A stretch of 64,000 nucleotides of DNA from Tubulanus polymorphus (taxonomy: Eukaryota; Nemertea; Palaeonemertea; Tubulaniformes; Tubulanidae), in assembly GCF_964204645.1 (NCBI RefSeq), contig NC_134025.1, positions 2,299,001-2,363,000 of the forward strand, read 5' to 3'. The position numbers and the translations under genes are program-made. Numbering within the stretch: position 1 is the stretch's first letter; every line of letters starts with the position of its first letter. This document shows, one piece after another, positions 27,383 to 50,284 of this stretch. The notes under the pieces were generated by a model. It was given only the letters and a program-made list of their open reading frames with translations, was not told the DNA's origin and did not search any database.

Positions 27383-27967
27383 ATGGTCAACTTACAACGT
27401 TTAGACTTACTCCAACAACGCCTCGATGGTTTGGATGACAGATTTGATGAACAATTAAAGGGAATCGAAGCAATAGAAGAACGGCTGCATCGACGGATTC
27501 AACAGCAGGAAGAAAATCAGATCGTAGTTGAAATTCTGGAATGTTTCTCAGTATTCACGCCGTATGTTAAAACGTGGCTGCATTTTGTGATGAAATTCGT
27601 GCGTTATTTCATGAATAGTTTCCAGTTCTCAAAAGTTGACTACAAACATCCTCTCAGTCTGACAGGATTCCTCAAATTAAAAGACCAAGGCGATATTGAA
27701 ACTGTGAAGGAAGCCGAGGAGATATTGAAGAGTTATGATTTAGACTGGATCAAACTGAAAATCATTCGCTACATCGTGGGGATTTTTTCCTATCAATATC
27801 GAGATGATATAACATTAGACTGTATAGAAGATGCCCTCGAGTTTATATGTAAAGCTAAGGAAAGCTGTAAGGAGAAAAGAACTGTTTTGGATGCGCTCGA
27901 GGCCACCATTAAGTCGTGTAAAAACCAGAAAAGTTTGTTAACATTAGAACTGTCCGGTGAGCAGTGA
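27383..27967 (+). CDS. Unrecognised coiled-coil protein, 194-aa ORF (possibly a 3' exon)
   Basis: I do not recognise this gene. The first ~50 residues form a heptad-like amphipathic stretch ('LDLLQQRLDGLDDRFDEQL', 'IEERLHRRIQQQEEN') typical of a coiled coil. Residues 60-85 are hydrophobic and aromatic; the remainder is charged and helical with several cysteines. The frame stays open upstream of the ATG to at least 27299, and likely acceptors ('ttgttgtccag' ending at 27311, or 'ataacag' ending at 27321) sit there, so it may be the last exon of a spliced gene. As written, the ATG has no favourable -3 base. Length and composition support real coding sequence better than any other orphan frame in the window. 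Confidence 0.5.
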   Translation: MVNLQRLDLLQQRLDGLDDRFDEQLKGIEAIEERLHRRIQQQEENQIVVEILECFSVFTPYVKTWLHFVMKFVRYFMNSFQFSKVDYKHPLSLTGFLKLKDQGDIETVKEAEEILKSYDLDWIKLKIIRYIVGIFSYQYRDDITLDCIEDALEFICKAKESCKEKRTVLDALEATIKSCKNQKSLLTLELSGEQ

Positions 27968-37042
<9,075 letters not shown>

Positions 37043-37095
37043 TCATTTAAAAACAAAATTTTGTGATTTAAAACTGACAATTCGCCCGATTTGAC

Positions 37096-37323
37096 AATAA
37101 ACACTTTTTGAACTGATCTCATACGTCCGTTTCGCTTAAAGTGGAAAATTAGAACACTTTCGACATAGATACTCATTGTGCTAAAAGTTATAATTTATTT
37201 TCACCTCAAACGAACTGTGGTAAGTTAACGTATATTTTACCTCAAGGAGAATTGATTGTAAAATTGTTTCAAACAAATGGTTAATAATGGATTAATGTAT
37301 TTCTTGTAAAAATGTAAAATAAA
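37096..37323 (+). terminator. Candidate polyadenylation signals of FoxG-B
   Basis: AATAAA occurs at 37096-37101 (54 bp after the stop) and again at 37318-37323. Either could define the mRNA 3' end; no transcript evidence is available. Confidence 0.4.
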
Positions 37324-40300
37324 TACGAAGACGATGATATGTTAATATAAATTGTTTACTTCTTATGTTTTGTTCGAGGCTATTCACTAATGCTTCTTTC
37401 ATTCGAGTTACTTTAATCAATTACATGAAACGGATCTCTAATTTTATACTTCTAAAAGCTTCTCTATTGACACTCACTCGTGGATGAAATATTACAGATT
37501 TTTATCAGTATTATTGAACTACAATATTCAACACACGTTTATATATAACAGATCAATTAGATTCGCCCCGTAGTTATTTGTAAACAATCTATTTTATAAA
37601 TTATGCCGTTGCTTTTAAATGTCGCAATATATTTAGTTAAGACTGTCTTTCAAAAGTATTCACGCACTTCATTATTGAAAACAGTTTCAGCCCGAAGCAA
37701 CAGTTCTATTCGTATTTAATAATAAACTGTATAAACTACACATAAACTTCGATCGACACTTTGATTTCCACCATCAAACAAACAGAATCTACTGGATCCA
37801 TACCGCGGCCACAGCACAGGTCAACAATCATTCACAAACCACACGTTCAATTCTATTCGAACATCGATTTTTTGCGGATTGGAATTCTGGATTTTTCTAG
37901 CCATTTAAATCATTGATATTTTATTTATAAATAAAACTTTTCGAACGACGGGAAAATTGAATTGTATTGGATATCAATCGAGATGCACAGTTGGTGGCGA
38001 GGAATTGTTAAATCACAACCAATTTTATAACGTCATTACTCAATATTGCAATCGGGTACGATTTTCGGATGCGAATTGGGTGCGGATATAGATCCGAATA
38101 TCGATGACGTTTGGCGATGGTCTCCGACATTTCAACAATGTAATTCGAGTCCAAATGATTTCATCAATCGCTGCGCGCTGGTAATGACGTACAATGAAAT
38201 GGTAAGTATTGTTTATCAGAGAGTCAAATTTGCAAAGTCATCTTCTAATTTTAACTCGAATGATACAATTCGATGTATAAATATAGAATAATATTTTCAT
38301 CGGTGCAAATTGTGAACCAAAACAGATCGAATAGGAATATCGATTCTGAGAAGACTCTTACAATGAATCTAACTTTAAAAGCGCCCTAAAATCACCCTTA
38401 GGAGATCTTTGAATGTCAAAGGTATTAGATGTTATTGTCACCTGTGATTCGCTTTAACCCGGTATAAGTACCGCTACAAAAATACTTGAATGCGTCCTTT
38501 CTCTGAATATACAACGCCATCTGTCGGCGAGGCGAAATATTACCATCTCTGCATTTTTCTCGTTGTGCGAAACGTTATTTTTAAAAAAATAGCAGGGAAT
38601 CATTGCATAAAGCAATTACATCAATTAAACGTGCTGGGATAGAGTGCAGTATTCCGAACGGGACTTGTATTTATATGAGGGTTTATTCAACGAACTCGTG
38701 ACCACGACAGCAGTATACGTTCATTATAGCTAATGAATATGAGATTAAAGAGCGTGGCAGGCGGTCATAAAGACGACACACGAGTGATGTTTACATCAGC
38801 GCTGGTAGTCCACATCAGCACCTGCAAACCTCTGCGACACAGCTAACAATCTATACCCGCATGCCCACAGTAGCACTGATTACTAACAGCTATAATAATC
38901 TCATCATTTTTCGACGTTTAAAAACACATTTTCATAGAATTTTTTACTAAAAACCCGCGTCGAGTGATTCTTTTTTTTAATAGTTTTAATGAATATACCA
39001 TCAATTATATACACCGGGTTACCTCCTTTCAACGGCTGATGTACGTAGATATATACCAGCCGTGCGAGGAATTATACTGGATCATCCGGTACGAAACAAT
39101 TTGTATATTAATAAGCGTTGAAGCGAAAGTTCTTTTAAGATAATTATCACAAAAACAAAAAAAAAGTTATAATAGCTGAACCATTTTCCTGCGTGCACGA
39201 ATATGCACGTAAACTAACTGACAAGAGGAACATAGAGTTGAAAAAATCTGAAACTTCAGTATCGCATTTCTGAACTCTTTATGAAAGCAGCTGCGGAAAT
39301 CACTCGCAAACGTATTTTGTAAATATCCGCGATGTTTGCAAATAATGAAGTTTTTTGTTTGTCAGAGCGAAGAAACAAACTGGCGGCTTATGTTGTTGCC
39401 TTCATGCGAGCAAAGTTGATGTACATATACAAACAGGTAACAAATATATACATTGTTGTGACAGCTAGTCTTCGTCTTCACACGAAAATAGCAGCCGCCT
39501 GGAAATATTTACGTCTATTCAGACGAGCAACTGTCTTCAGTAGAATCAGACTTCAGGTAAATTGTTTCTAAACGCCAACAAACGCTTGTAAACATCGCAA
39601 TAATTAGTAATTAACAACTACAAGTTGTTTTGAATATCTTTACATCATCGTTTGTGGCTTTAAAGGTTGTTTATGTAATTTAGTTAGTATTTACGCTACT
39701 TAACATTACACAGCCAATCTAAAGGTTTCTTTTTGTGTATGATTATTTTATTGAGGCGAAAACAAAACACTTAGAACGATAGAACTGCTATCCGTATTTT
39801 TGAATATAAGCATGTATCAATCTATTTCTGCGCAATCATGGATTGGTATTCTGAAATCCCGTGTTTTTTTTTCCTATCAGTATTTAGTTAGAGATTGATT
39901 GTTTGACATGTTTGGATGTGTGTTTGAACTCCGGGGTCTCTATCTATATCCAACAAAATGATCCATGAACAACACATGCTTTTCTATCATCCTCGATTCT
40001 TGCATACGCGCGCGAGAATATAGCGTGCAAAATACAACTCTAACCGATTCTTTAGAGAAATGCAAGAAGCCCTCGCGTGCCAGGGTTCGTATTTTTGGTT
40101 TTCAACCTGGGCGGGCATCTTGCGAAATGTTAGAATAATATTGACGTCAATGATTTCCACAAACAAACTTCAATCTTCGAATATCTCTTGTTATCTTTAG
40201 CTTCGTCGCGAAATGAAATAATCCCATTTACTCCGAACCGAAAAACAAAAATTGTACAATAACATCAATATTTAAGCGCCCGCTCACAATTACCAATTTT

Positions 40301-43300
40301 CTATCGAAACGCTGCGAAAACAAATATTTGACTGACGAAGATAAACGATAGAAAATTAATGCAAATATTTTCTGTATCGCGAAATTTGAGAAGTAATTGT
40401 CAACGACTAATGGAAACAATCATTTTTGTTTCGATGTGACCTTCCATAATGTTCGCTTGTTGACGCTTTACGCGAGAAAGTTATAGAATTTCGCAATTGT
40501 AACCCGGGTTGTTTAAATTTGCGATTAGATTTAGTTGGATGTAAACACCGTTTGACTATAAGACGAGTAAATCAAATATTATTGTGCCACCTAACCACTG
40601 TGTCGACGTGAATACACTGGATTATGGGTTCTGTTTGTTTGACAAACATTAGAAATGTTTTGTCCACGTTTCGGTTAAAGTTTCGACGTCTGCATTGTCG
40701 ATTCAACCGGAACTGGTCAATGGCCGCTCCCAACGCGATGTCGATTCAAGTCAATTTCTCTTCGCAATTTCAACGTTTTTTGTTCTGATGGAAACATATT
40801 TTTCTACCTGTTTACAAATTACAAGTGTTTAAGAATGGGAATCTTGCACCGTATTTAACTCGGTGCTTTGCGACACTCGAGTGAACTATCTAAGAATACC
40901 GACCGATCACTCGTCGAGTTAAGGACCGATTTCCCGCTGAGATGAGCGTGAAATTTAGATTTTCTTACACAAACTTTTTGATACCTTCTGCCGCGCGACA
41001 ATTGTCCAATGATTAGTGTAATCACTTGCGATGTCGTTAACTTACACAATAGATAAAACAAATTGATGAAAATGCACCCTCGATCGGGGAAAGTCGTTGC
41101 TATGCCCTTAGATCTATTTCGAAAATAATTTTCTTGAAATCATCAGTTTTAAATTGTGTGGGTGTCTTAAGTTAGATATCGTGCATAGAGAAGTGAAAGA
41201 AGTATCAAATTCTTTATCATTGAAATAGATTTGTTAGTGATCGTAACAAATTCTGTCGTACTTTATTGTATTTCGATGAATTATGTTTGAATCCGTTCTA
41301 TGTTTGAGTAATTTGTATTTATTCGCTTTAGATCAATTAGAAATTCCATACAGAGAATTATTGAATTAGAAACCGTTGACAACATTGCTAATTATTTTAC
41401 GAGACGATGAACAAACACAGTTCAGTCTAACACCTTCATCCGGGTAAAACTAACAATTATTTCAAAATGTGATTTTATCGTAGACATGAGATTGAAGGGC
41501 AGGGGGTGATTTTACCCTTGGGCCCTCAGTCATCGCGATCCTAGGCCGGTTATCTGGTTTCCGCGATACATTCGGCTGTAATCAGGCGTACGAGTTTGGC
41601 GATAAAGTGTCTTACAAGCAGCAGACAAGAGGTTACTTCCTCCTAGGAGCGGACAATCTGTACCGGACAGGTGGGCTGTTTTCATTTTGTGTGAAGTTGT
41701 GAAAAATATGCTTATGATGGAGACTTCACGACTGAAGTACTTAACCGGTTGCCATCCGATCATCTTCGTTTCATCAATTAACGGTACCATCCTGAACAGG
41801 GAGGGAACCATCCTGAACAAGGGGGATACTCTCTTGAACGATAGCCTCTTGAGACCTGTTGGATTTGGAGCTCGTATACTTTCAAATCAGTAAACTTTAA
41901 CCCAATACACTTGAAATTGAATGAAACAATCGAATCGAGACCAGAACAAAAACACGCTTCAAAGAAGATGTTTTTAGTTTTGCAAACGGACAAGTTTTAG
42001 GTGGTTGATTCGCGGAAACGTCTACAGAAGACATTCTTTTTTCTGCAGAAGTAAAAAAAGAACCTCATTAAGCATCAGTATATACGTAAGGTACTTAGTA
42101 GCGACATCTCATGTCGTTTTATGGGTACATGCATTGTCAGCATGTCATGTTTGTGGGTTTTACAATAAAAACAGGTAATTTTCCGGGGGCAACGCCAACA
42201 AACTCCGTACGTTCCATAAGTTGACTGGTTTATAAATTGAATTTCGCTCGGATAACTTCCCTTGACGCGATATGACAGCGGCTACAATAGCATTGCGGTC
42301 GTGTTTTAGAGGCAACCCTCAGGCAGATGGGCCTGTCAAATATCCTGCCTTTCAATACCCTTCACAATACCCCTTAGAATATCTCTGATGAAAATCTATT
42401 CATTTCCCAGCAGGGTCATAACGTTTTTGCGCGACTATTTTTCAACATTTGATCACTCCATTTATGGCCGTCCAATCAAAATATTTTGCAAGCATTAGTT
42501 AGCTGTTTATACATAAGCAAAGTGGCTTATAAAGTGTTAAAGATGACGTCGGTTGAATAGCCTGAGAACAATCAACGACTTATAATTCAAATCAACTCAT
42601 TTTACCGTGTATTCTTCTTGCCAGAAATTGTATATTAGAATAAGATAATGTAAGTATTTGTTGTCAGTCCTGAAGCGTATATATGGAAGTCATTTCGTGG
42701 CATTAATCCGAAGTCTGCCAGTCATTTCCTTGTCAATGATCGCATTAAATCGCTTTTAACCGGACGATATAATTAATATGTCACTTTTCTGAAAAGGTTT
42801 CGATGACATCTACATGTAAATATGAGCTTTCCGTTTTTAAATCATTTTACTTCGTTCAAATGATTATAAAGGTTTGTTCATTCATCCGCTACATTTCACC
42901 AGACATTTAAAAATCCCATCATCAAATTGCGAACGATTCTTCAGATGAAATATGAACATTACTCGTGAATTCCTGATCTTTGAGGAAATAGCATTTCATC
43001 ATCGCAAGCTGTTCACGTGTAAACTGTTGCAAATCTTTCTTGTAGCTGTATAATATGCATGTACATATGTACTTGTATATAACAAACATAATTCTGTTCG
43101 ATAAACTCCTCAACTGCCAACCATGATTACATTTACTAATATTTAGACTGATTCAGTCATAAACAAACTAGATGCAACTTAAAACGCCTCTTGTTGGTCA
43201 ATACAACATCCACGTACCCCATTTGTATTTGACTATGGAAAACTAGATGTGGGTGTCGAATGATCTGGCTCGATTTGCACCAAAGGTCGGTATCTTTTTG

Positions 43301-46300
43301 TTGGTTTCCCATGGAAAAAACATGTAATTGCAAATGGAGACTACGTGCGATTACCAAAAAATCAGCGTGTCCTAGATTGGACGTCACGGTTATTCGTGTA
43401 GCCTGGTCGGGGGTATTTCCATTGACAAAAAGGTGTCTGTTGTCATGTTTATATCGTTCGGATTCTTTACAATATTTACCGACTGTTCAATGTTTGTTAT
43501 ATTTTATATTCTGAATTCTAAACAATCGAATATATTCTTCTTCGTTCTGGCATTCACACGTACACTTGTGGATAGACTCCGCGAGATTATCTTTCATGAA
43601 AAACAGAAAACATATAAAAAAAATGCTCTCAGAAACATAGTTTGAATGCTGATCTATTTGATATGTGACAATGAAAAAACTGTTGGGAGTCTCGGCATGT
43701 TACATACTCGCTAGAAAACCGTATTTGTGTAAAAACACTAGGTTTGCCTTTCATTAGTTTCTTTTATGAAAACAAGCATTGTTTGACAACACCTGTCACC
43801 GAGATGGCGAACATTCACAACGTTATTCAATTCAATCTAGAAAAACAACCACATGATTTTTGTCTGCGACTTTTTTTCCATTCAGTCACAAACTATAGGT
43901 CGCCTGTAATGATTATTTAATGCGCAAATTGGGTCCATTTGCTGGTTTATTCTTATCTTATCTATTTTCGGAATTTGACGTTAAAGGTCACAGGGACTAA
44001 CGCGTATATTTCTGCGTTAAAATTAATCTTCGCTTATATATTATCATATTTGATACGAACAAATACGACAACAATTTATGTGTAAATACTGCGAGGCTTT
44101 CTTTTATAGAATTACTTTCAGATTTTCTTTGTTGTCAGATAAATATCTGGTGTTTTAATGGCGGCTTTTCGGGCTTTTATCAATCCTGACTTAATACGCA
44201 GTGTCGCCTTTCTTCAAATCTTTTCAAAAATATTTGTGTCTTTTCTTATTCATTTCATCGATTCTCTCGCTACACGGCACCGATATTATGCGCTCCTTAG
44301 AGTTCTTTTTTCGTTTGACAGCTATAGAGTCAATAAACAACAGATCTTGTTATGAAGGTATTCGGCTCTCCCCGGGTCGTTCCTATAGACCAGACGAACC
44401 AAAAGAAATCGTTGATAATTAGGTGGGAGGGGTTAAGCCGGAATTGTTGATAGAAATATTTTGCCGTGAGCGCCATAATCTTGCAAACAAGCAGAAAAGC
44501 CTAAACAATGTGTGATCTTTTCATTGAATTGGACGCCATATAAGGTTCACCAAAATGCCACACAGGTAACCACCAGCCCGTGAAATTGTCCATAATTTTA
44601 TTTTTCACTTCTACCGTCAATATTATTTCCAGCTCAGATCCAATTTATTGATATCTAGCAATGGGTTTTGTCTGTTCTTTACGCATTTCTGCGGATACCC
44701 GGAGGTGGTTCGAATACTGTATTAGCTAAAAATGACAGCTGGTTTAAAATGTATTAGTTCTACCCCTGATGAGATTCTTCAATGCTTTTCAAACGTTATT
44801 CATGTTTTATCAATCGCCGCCTATTTGACGAAAGAATAACTACATTACGGTTGAACACGAGCTCGTGCTGATAGCGAATAAAGAAATGTTTCAAAATACA
44901 ATTAACATCACGGGATAGTGAAAAAACTTGGTCCAACGTTTTTACTGGTCCTAGTTTATTGGCTGACGTATTTAGAAGTGAATAAGACGTCTTTAGAAAA
45001 TGGTGATAGAAATATTCACCGGTCCATATTTTTATCTGGTATTCCGATCACAATAGTTAGATGGCCAGTGTAAAAGGAGCAGGCAGTTAACGCCACGAGC
45101 GTATTTGCCAAAATAACATTAATATCAGCTACGATCTATAAGCGGTTGTTTGTAATTTCACGGAACCCCGTGAATGACTATGGATTATATTCATTCAAAC
45201 TTCAGGCTAAGCCCCGAAGGGTCATATTTGATCCTGGCCTATACAAAACCCATCTGCAGTTATTCTCATGCGCTCTTTTGGTGGAATTTTGTCCGAATTT
45301 TATGCGGACGAATCGTGATTATGTCTTATCTTTGAGAATTATCAAGATGCTAGTCACACGCCGCGACCGGGGTCGACAGCGGGGCCCACACCCGCACGTT
45401 CGAGCCTTTGCGTCATTCTGACGTAACCGAACACGACCAGATCGAGTCTCGTTTTACGCTACGTTGACGCTCTCTTAATCGAGTAAGTTATGACGTTACT
45501 TCCATAACTCTTTCCATAGAAATTGAAGCGAATATTCTGAATTGGAACACATGTTAGATGACTGTTTCGTTACTAGGCCCATGTCTGCATCGACGTTACT
45601 CGCTCATCGACTCGGCAGGATACCTTTCAATATCGTATTAACTCGGTCAGGTAAAACTCTGTTATAAGAGCGATCCCACGAGGACGATCCCGCCCTAACA
45701 CAACGGCTAATTGCCTGAGCATGCGAGCTCTCAGTTGACGACTAATTGGCAAGTTAAATCCCGGTAGCCGGTAATGATTAGAAAAGAAAAGGTTTACATT
45801 GATCGATCATCAAATGAATCCCTTGTGATATTACGCTATAACAAAGCAATGATCCGTCGACTCGGAGAAAGTGGTTGCGGTGCAAATTTACCTCTGATCA
45901 ATTATATAGTTTTCGTAAAGCCGACGATGGGAAGCGGGAGGTGACAATTTCACAAAGGGAGCTATTGAATTCGTTTGTTTCTTCGACAAACTTTCAAAAT
46001 GAAGGACCCGCGTCTTTTTATTGTAAAACGATACGCGAGGTGACCAAGTAAAACAAATTGACACTCGACATTGCACGGATCTTTGTCTAAGCCGATAATA
46101 TTAGTAATTCCTGCGCAACAACCGATGAGTTTCTATTGATCTATTGAGTAATACTCGATTAGCCGAGACGTCATTCATCCTTTAATTTAACCCCCGAAAA
46201 AAACCATCTCGAATCTTGTTTCCTTGGTAAGCATGTGACTCATTTACATATATAAAGTGACTTTTCTCTGATTTTCTCGAGCGATTAGAGACACGCCGCC

Positions 46301-49300
46301 AGTAGACCCCGCGGATATTTCCCACGGCGGAAACTATCAGCCGGATCGCCAGCGGGATCAATCTGAGAGTCTTCAAGTTTGACATTTCCGAAATATTTCA
46401 AAGAGCCGCCTGCTATTTTGTGAATGTTTTCACGTTAAATTCCAGTTCTTTTCGGACTCTTTTACCTGCCGTAAGAACAAAAAGTTGGGTTAGAATTTTG
46501 GGGCTACGCCGTCGGGCATCTGCTGGTTTAATGACTGTATCGGGTTTTCTCAATTAAAATGAATTACTTTGAACGTGATTTTGCTATATTTGGCTGTAAA
46601 TATAACATCTTGCATAGCGGGGGAACGTATTGACACGTGTTACAGTCATCTTTATTTGCTGACAATTATTTTTTTCTAAGTTCAGATTTCAGGCACGCAG
46701 AAAATCCCGAAAAAAAATCAATATAGAACTGACGATATTTTGCTTTAAATGTGAATTTATTCTTCTGCAACGTTTCGGCTGCAATCTAATAGCCATCATC
46801 AGACATACTGAAAAAGGCCTTTTAATCCATCTGTCCTTTAACCTGTGATAGCTATTGCGTAGATAAAAGTCACAACGTTGCAGACAAATACTTTCACTTC
46901 TAACAGAAAATTTCGCCCTTTTTATTGGATTTATTGTGGGATTTTCACAACGTATTCGGCTTTCTCAGAAATTCTGTATTAGATTTTATCACTCAGATGT
47001 TTTAGAATAGGGGAAAGGAAAGAGAGATCGTCGTGATTCTTTCATTGCTGTAGTTTCCTGTACAGTAGTCCCGCAAGGTTTTGTTTGCGCCGGCAGCGAC
47101 TGACCATTCCGTAATGAACATCGACCACCGAGTCATCACGACATGCTTATCTAAATGACCAGCACTATAATCATTGTATTAAATCCCTAAGCATTGTTAC
47201 AGTATCCATTGTAGTTCCGTTATAACAACAGCGGGATACTTTTTACTAGACTGGCGTTACACACCTAAAATCGTTAAATTTGACCAGCGGCAATGATCCG
47301 ATTGCAGCGGTCATTCTCCACGCTCTTAGAAACGACTCTACGACCATCGCTGACCATTCAGTGGACACACGACGTCATATTGTTACAGCTATATTATTAT
47401 GTTTAGCTCTACACGACACGTCCCCCGAGGACTTTCTCGCGAATAATTCTTGCCTCCCGATTATCTTATGCTCAGCTGCTGTTTCGGGGCTTCCGATTGT
47501 CATCGACTGATGTTTGGTGGTTTAATTGAAGAGTCTAATTGCCTGCTTGGAAACATGTTTCTTAGTTTTCCTTCGACAAAGAATGATTCCTCATCAGACA
47601 ATTTCTCGCGCTCAATTTGGTAGCTGATAATCCGGGGTTAATGTTGGCCTGTCAGATGCATGCTCCGGGGGTTGTGCTCTATGGTCACTCTATCCATCAG
47701 GCGTACATCCTCGTCTAGACTCTACAGTCTGCAGACACACCGTGCGTATGGCTACCATGAAATCGGACACTTGTGAAAAACACTCGAAACACAATTAGAA
47801 ATCAAAGATATAAATGATTAAGAATTCATATTGATTTTCACAATGATTCCAAGATGGTCAAATCATCAAGTAGGTGTCGATGGGTCTTATGCATTTCTTT
47901 AAGAGTCTATTGTGAATCCCAGGGCGGCACTTCCTTATAGTTCGAATAACCAGAGGGTACCGAAACATCTTGGACAACGGGAATACTAAGTACGTAGTCA
48001 ATCGATGCCCCAAATGAATAGAAGCAATTATTCAATATTCGATTCGATTTCTGATTGTTGTGTATCAGGGATGATCAACGCCACAAACGTGTCCAAAACA
48101 TAATACAATGTATTGATAATCGGCATGATACCGATATATTTGAAAATATCCATTAATCTCGACAACCTGATCTCCGCATCTAATTTTTCAATTTGCCCGC
48201 GCTTATTTGTAGTTCAGCGGTTTGTTGGTAGATGGCTACACCTTACAGAGTATAAAAGAATCGGGCTACAATTCAATGAATAGAAGAATCAGCTCAGATG
48301 TAAACGTTCTAGTCCAGCGTTTCATATTCAATGCCTAGTAGCCACCGAGCTACGCGGAATCGTTAATTAGGATTTTGGGGCCAAAGCCGCCGCAACGAGT
48401 ACCGCGGATTGGCCCGGACCGTAATCGAGGGCCAAATGATGATCAACATCACTGAGGGGCGACCGATTCTCTGGCCGCCCAGGAAATAGTTCTTCAATAA
48501 TCTTTAACGCTTACATGATATTCAATCAATTATGCACCGAAAAGCCTGAGAAAAAACATTCGTGGATGATCTCCTGACAGCTGAGTTCGAATGATTTTGA
48601 TTGATAGTACGCTTGCCAGGAGCAGTTTTGCTCCCGATCTCTAACTCGCTTGACATCTGACAGCGAATGCAGGTGTCGCAGGATTGGACAGGCAACCAGT
48701 CTACCCTCCTCTGGCATGCGAGTAGTAAGTTAGTTCGCGTATTTACCGCCAACGTTCTATCAAGGGGCAGCACATGACGGCGTGACCTGACAATCGGATT
48801 TTTCCACTGGCATTCGAGAGTAATCATTCAACTAAGACAGTCACTTCAACACTATTTTCTTTTAAACTAATTAATCCATCCAGCTAATTTTCAAGAAGAA
48901 TCTGCTTTTAAAAGTGAGTTCTTCTTCAAAACGTTTCATTTCATTTTCTCTGGGTCAGCGAATCCGTAACTGGGAACCCACAGGCGCTCGATGCTAACGG
49001 ACATCGCTTCTAAGAGGGTCCAGTTGCGAGGTTAAAAGAAAAAATGTAATGAGTCTTGGGAAACTAAGATGTGAACAACGCAAAGCAATTGATAAACGCT
49101 AACAAAAAAAAACAGAAAGCAACGAATCATAGAATCCGTGATGAGTCTGGTTGAATTTGCCACGTCATTTCGCAAGTCAATATCAAACATCAGTTATTTG
49201 TGACACGCGGTATTGGCCACAGATGTTCATTACGATGTTAACGTCGTGATTTTGTATCCTGTAATGGTTGATCGAGTTATGATTTAATTCCCACTTGAAA

Positions 49301-49576
49301 CATAACCAGCTCCACCGCTGCTTGATTGTGTGCCAAATCGTAGACGAAGAAAGGAATCTATGACATACATTGCAGAATCTTTTTTTCGGTTTATTTTCCA
49401 ATTAGGATAATTTGCTAGTGAGTAAACGCGTAGCCTGCACACAGACAGATATCGACTTATTCTAAACCACATGTTCATTCGCCTGGGATAAAACGTGTCA
49501 CAGGTTGCATCGACGATAAAACTAAAAATAGTCGTTTACTCAACATCCAATATAGTGTCACAACTACAGCGGCAGA
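37324..49576. other. Long interval without a supported gene
   Basis: This ~12 kb stretch is AT-rich with short chance open frames on both strands. An open segment at 38031-38201 ends at a consensus donor but lacks a convincing acceptor or start. 43260-43335 shows weak similarity to 24510-24585. Around 46780-46800 the minus strand holds a hammerhead-like motif. Two short GC-richer patches (45355-45400 and 48375-48480) have no recognised content. Confidence 0.5.
46768..46808 (-). other. Hammerhead-like CTGATGA...GAAAC motif
   Basis: On the minus strand 'tctgatgatggctatt' is followed by 'gcagccgaaacgttgcag'. CTGATGA and GAAAC flank a possible 4-bp stem (GGCT with AGCC), as in the core of hammerhead ribozymes carried by some Penelope-like and related retroelements. 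I could not find a convincing stem III or cleavage site, so catalytic function is not supported; it may be a decayed retroelement end. Confidence 0.2.
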
Positions 49577-50284
49577 ATGTTGTCTTCGAGTGGGATAAAC
49601 TGGAAAAGCTACGGATTCGTATTTTCGGTGATTCTGGCTTTACTGGTGGAGAGCGGGGCGTTTTACGTCGGCGGTGGATTCACGTTCGAGTTGGAAGATC
49701 GAGAGAAAACTTGTTTATACCAGAGATTTGATGAAAACGGTGATAGATTTGCGGTCGATATGAGAGTCGTACGCGGCGGAAATAACGATATCGATGTAAC
49801 GATTAAAAACGGTAAAGGAACGGAAATATACAATAAACAAAAGTTGCATATAGACAAGTTTGAGTTCGAATCAACTGTGGGAACATTCGAATTCTGTTTC
49901 AGCAACGAGTTTTCTACGTTTACGCATAAGCAAATATTCTTTAATTTGTACCCGGATCAAGTAGATTCTCTGGTCGAGGCGGCTGGAGGTAAATTAGTGC
50001 CTCGAGCAGAAACTCAAGTAGAATCAGCGCTAGAAAATATTCACGAGCATATGACCAAAGTGGGGCTTCTACAAATGAGTACAAAAAGTAAAAACCGATT
50101 AGGTTACAATACAGCGAAAGATCTGAACACGACGGTCTCGTGGATGGCTGTAGTTTATGTTGTGGCGATCATCGTTACAGGACTGGGTCAAGTCCTAGCA
50201 TTGAAGAAACTATTCCCGACTAATCAAAGCGTTACTACGAAACCCGATGGTAAGGAGGTGACTTATGCTTATCAACCGGCGTAG
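49577..50284 (+). CDS. p24/TMED3-7-like cargo receptor (235 aa, intronless)
   Basis: This is a type I membrane protein of the p24 family, which sorts cargo and shapes COPI/COPII vesicles between ER and Golgi. Residues 1-28 form a signal peptide. The GOLD domain follows (about 34-124) with the paired cysteines C46 and C107. 'FCFSNEFSTFTHK' (106-118) is the TMED3/7 signature rather than TMED1/5, 2, 4/9 or 10. A helical linker (about 145-187) leads to a membrane segment (188-209) and a cytosolic tail starting 'LKKLF'. That tail is longer than usual, ending 'EVTYAYQPA', so the KK is not at the C-terminal KKxx position. The coding region has no introns. It is convergent with a paralogue at 51036-51740, with 751 bp between stop codons. 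Confidence 0.92.
   Translation: MLSSSGINWKSYGFVFSVILALLVESGAFYVGGGFTFELEDREKTCLYQRFDENGDRFAVDMRVVRGGNNDIDVTIKNGKGTEIYNKQKLHIDKFEFESTVGTFEFCFSNEFSTFTHKQIFFNLYPDQVDSLVEAAGGKLVPRAETQVESALENIHEHMTKVGLLQMSTKSKNRLGYNTAKDLNTTVSWMAVVYVVAIIVTGLGQVLALKKLFPTNQSVTTKPDGKEVTYAYQPA

Noticed and set aside
39332-39571. 79-codon plus-strand frame
   Set aside because: Basic, low-information sequence with no motif, in an AT-rich intergenic stretch.
49495-49905. Frames overlapping the first TMED gene on both strands
   Set aside because: Shadows of the TMED coding sequence.
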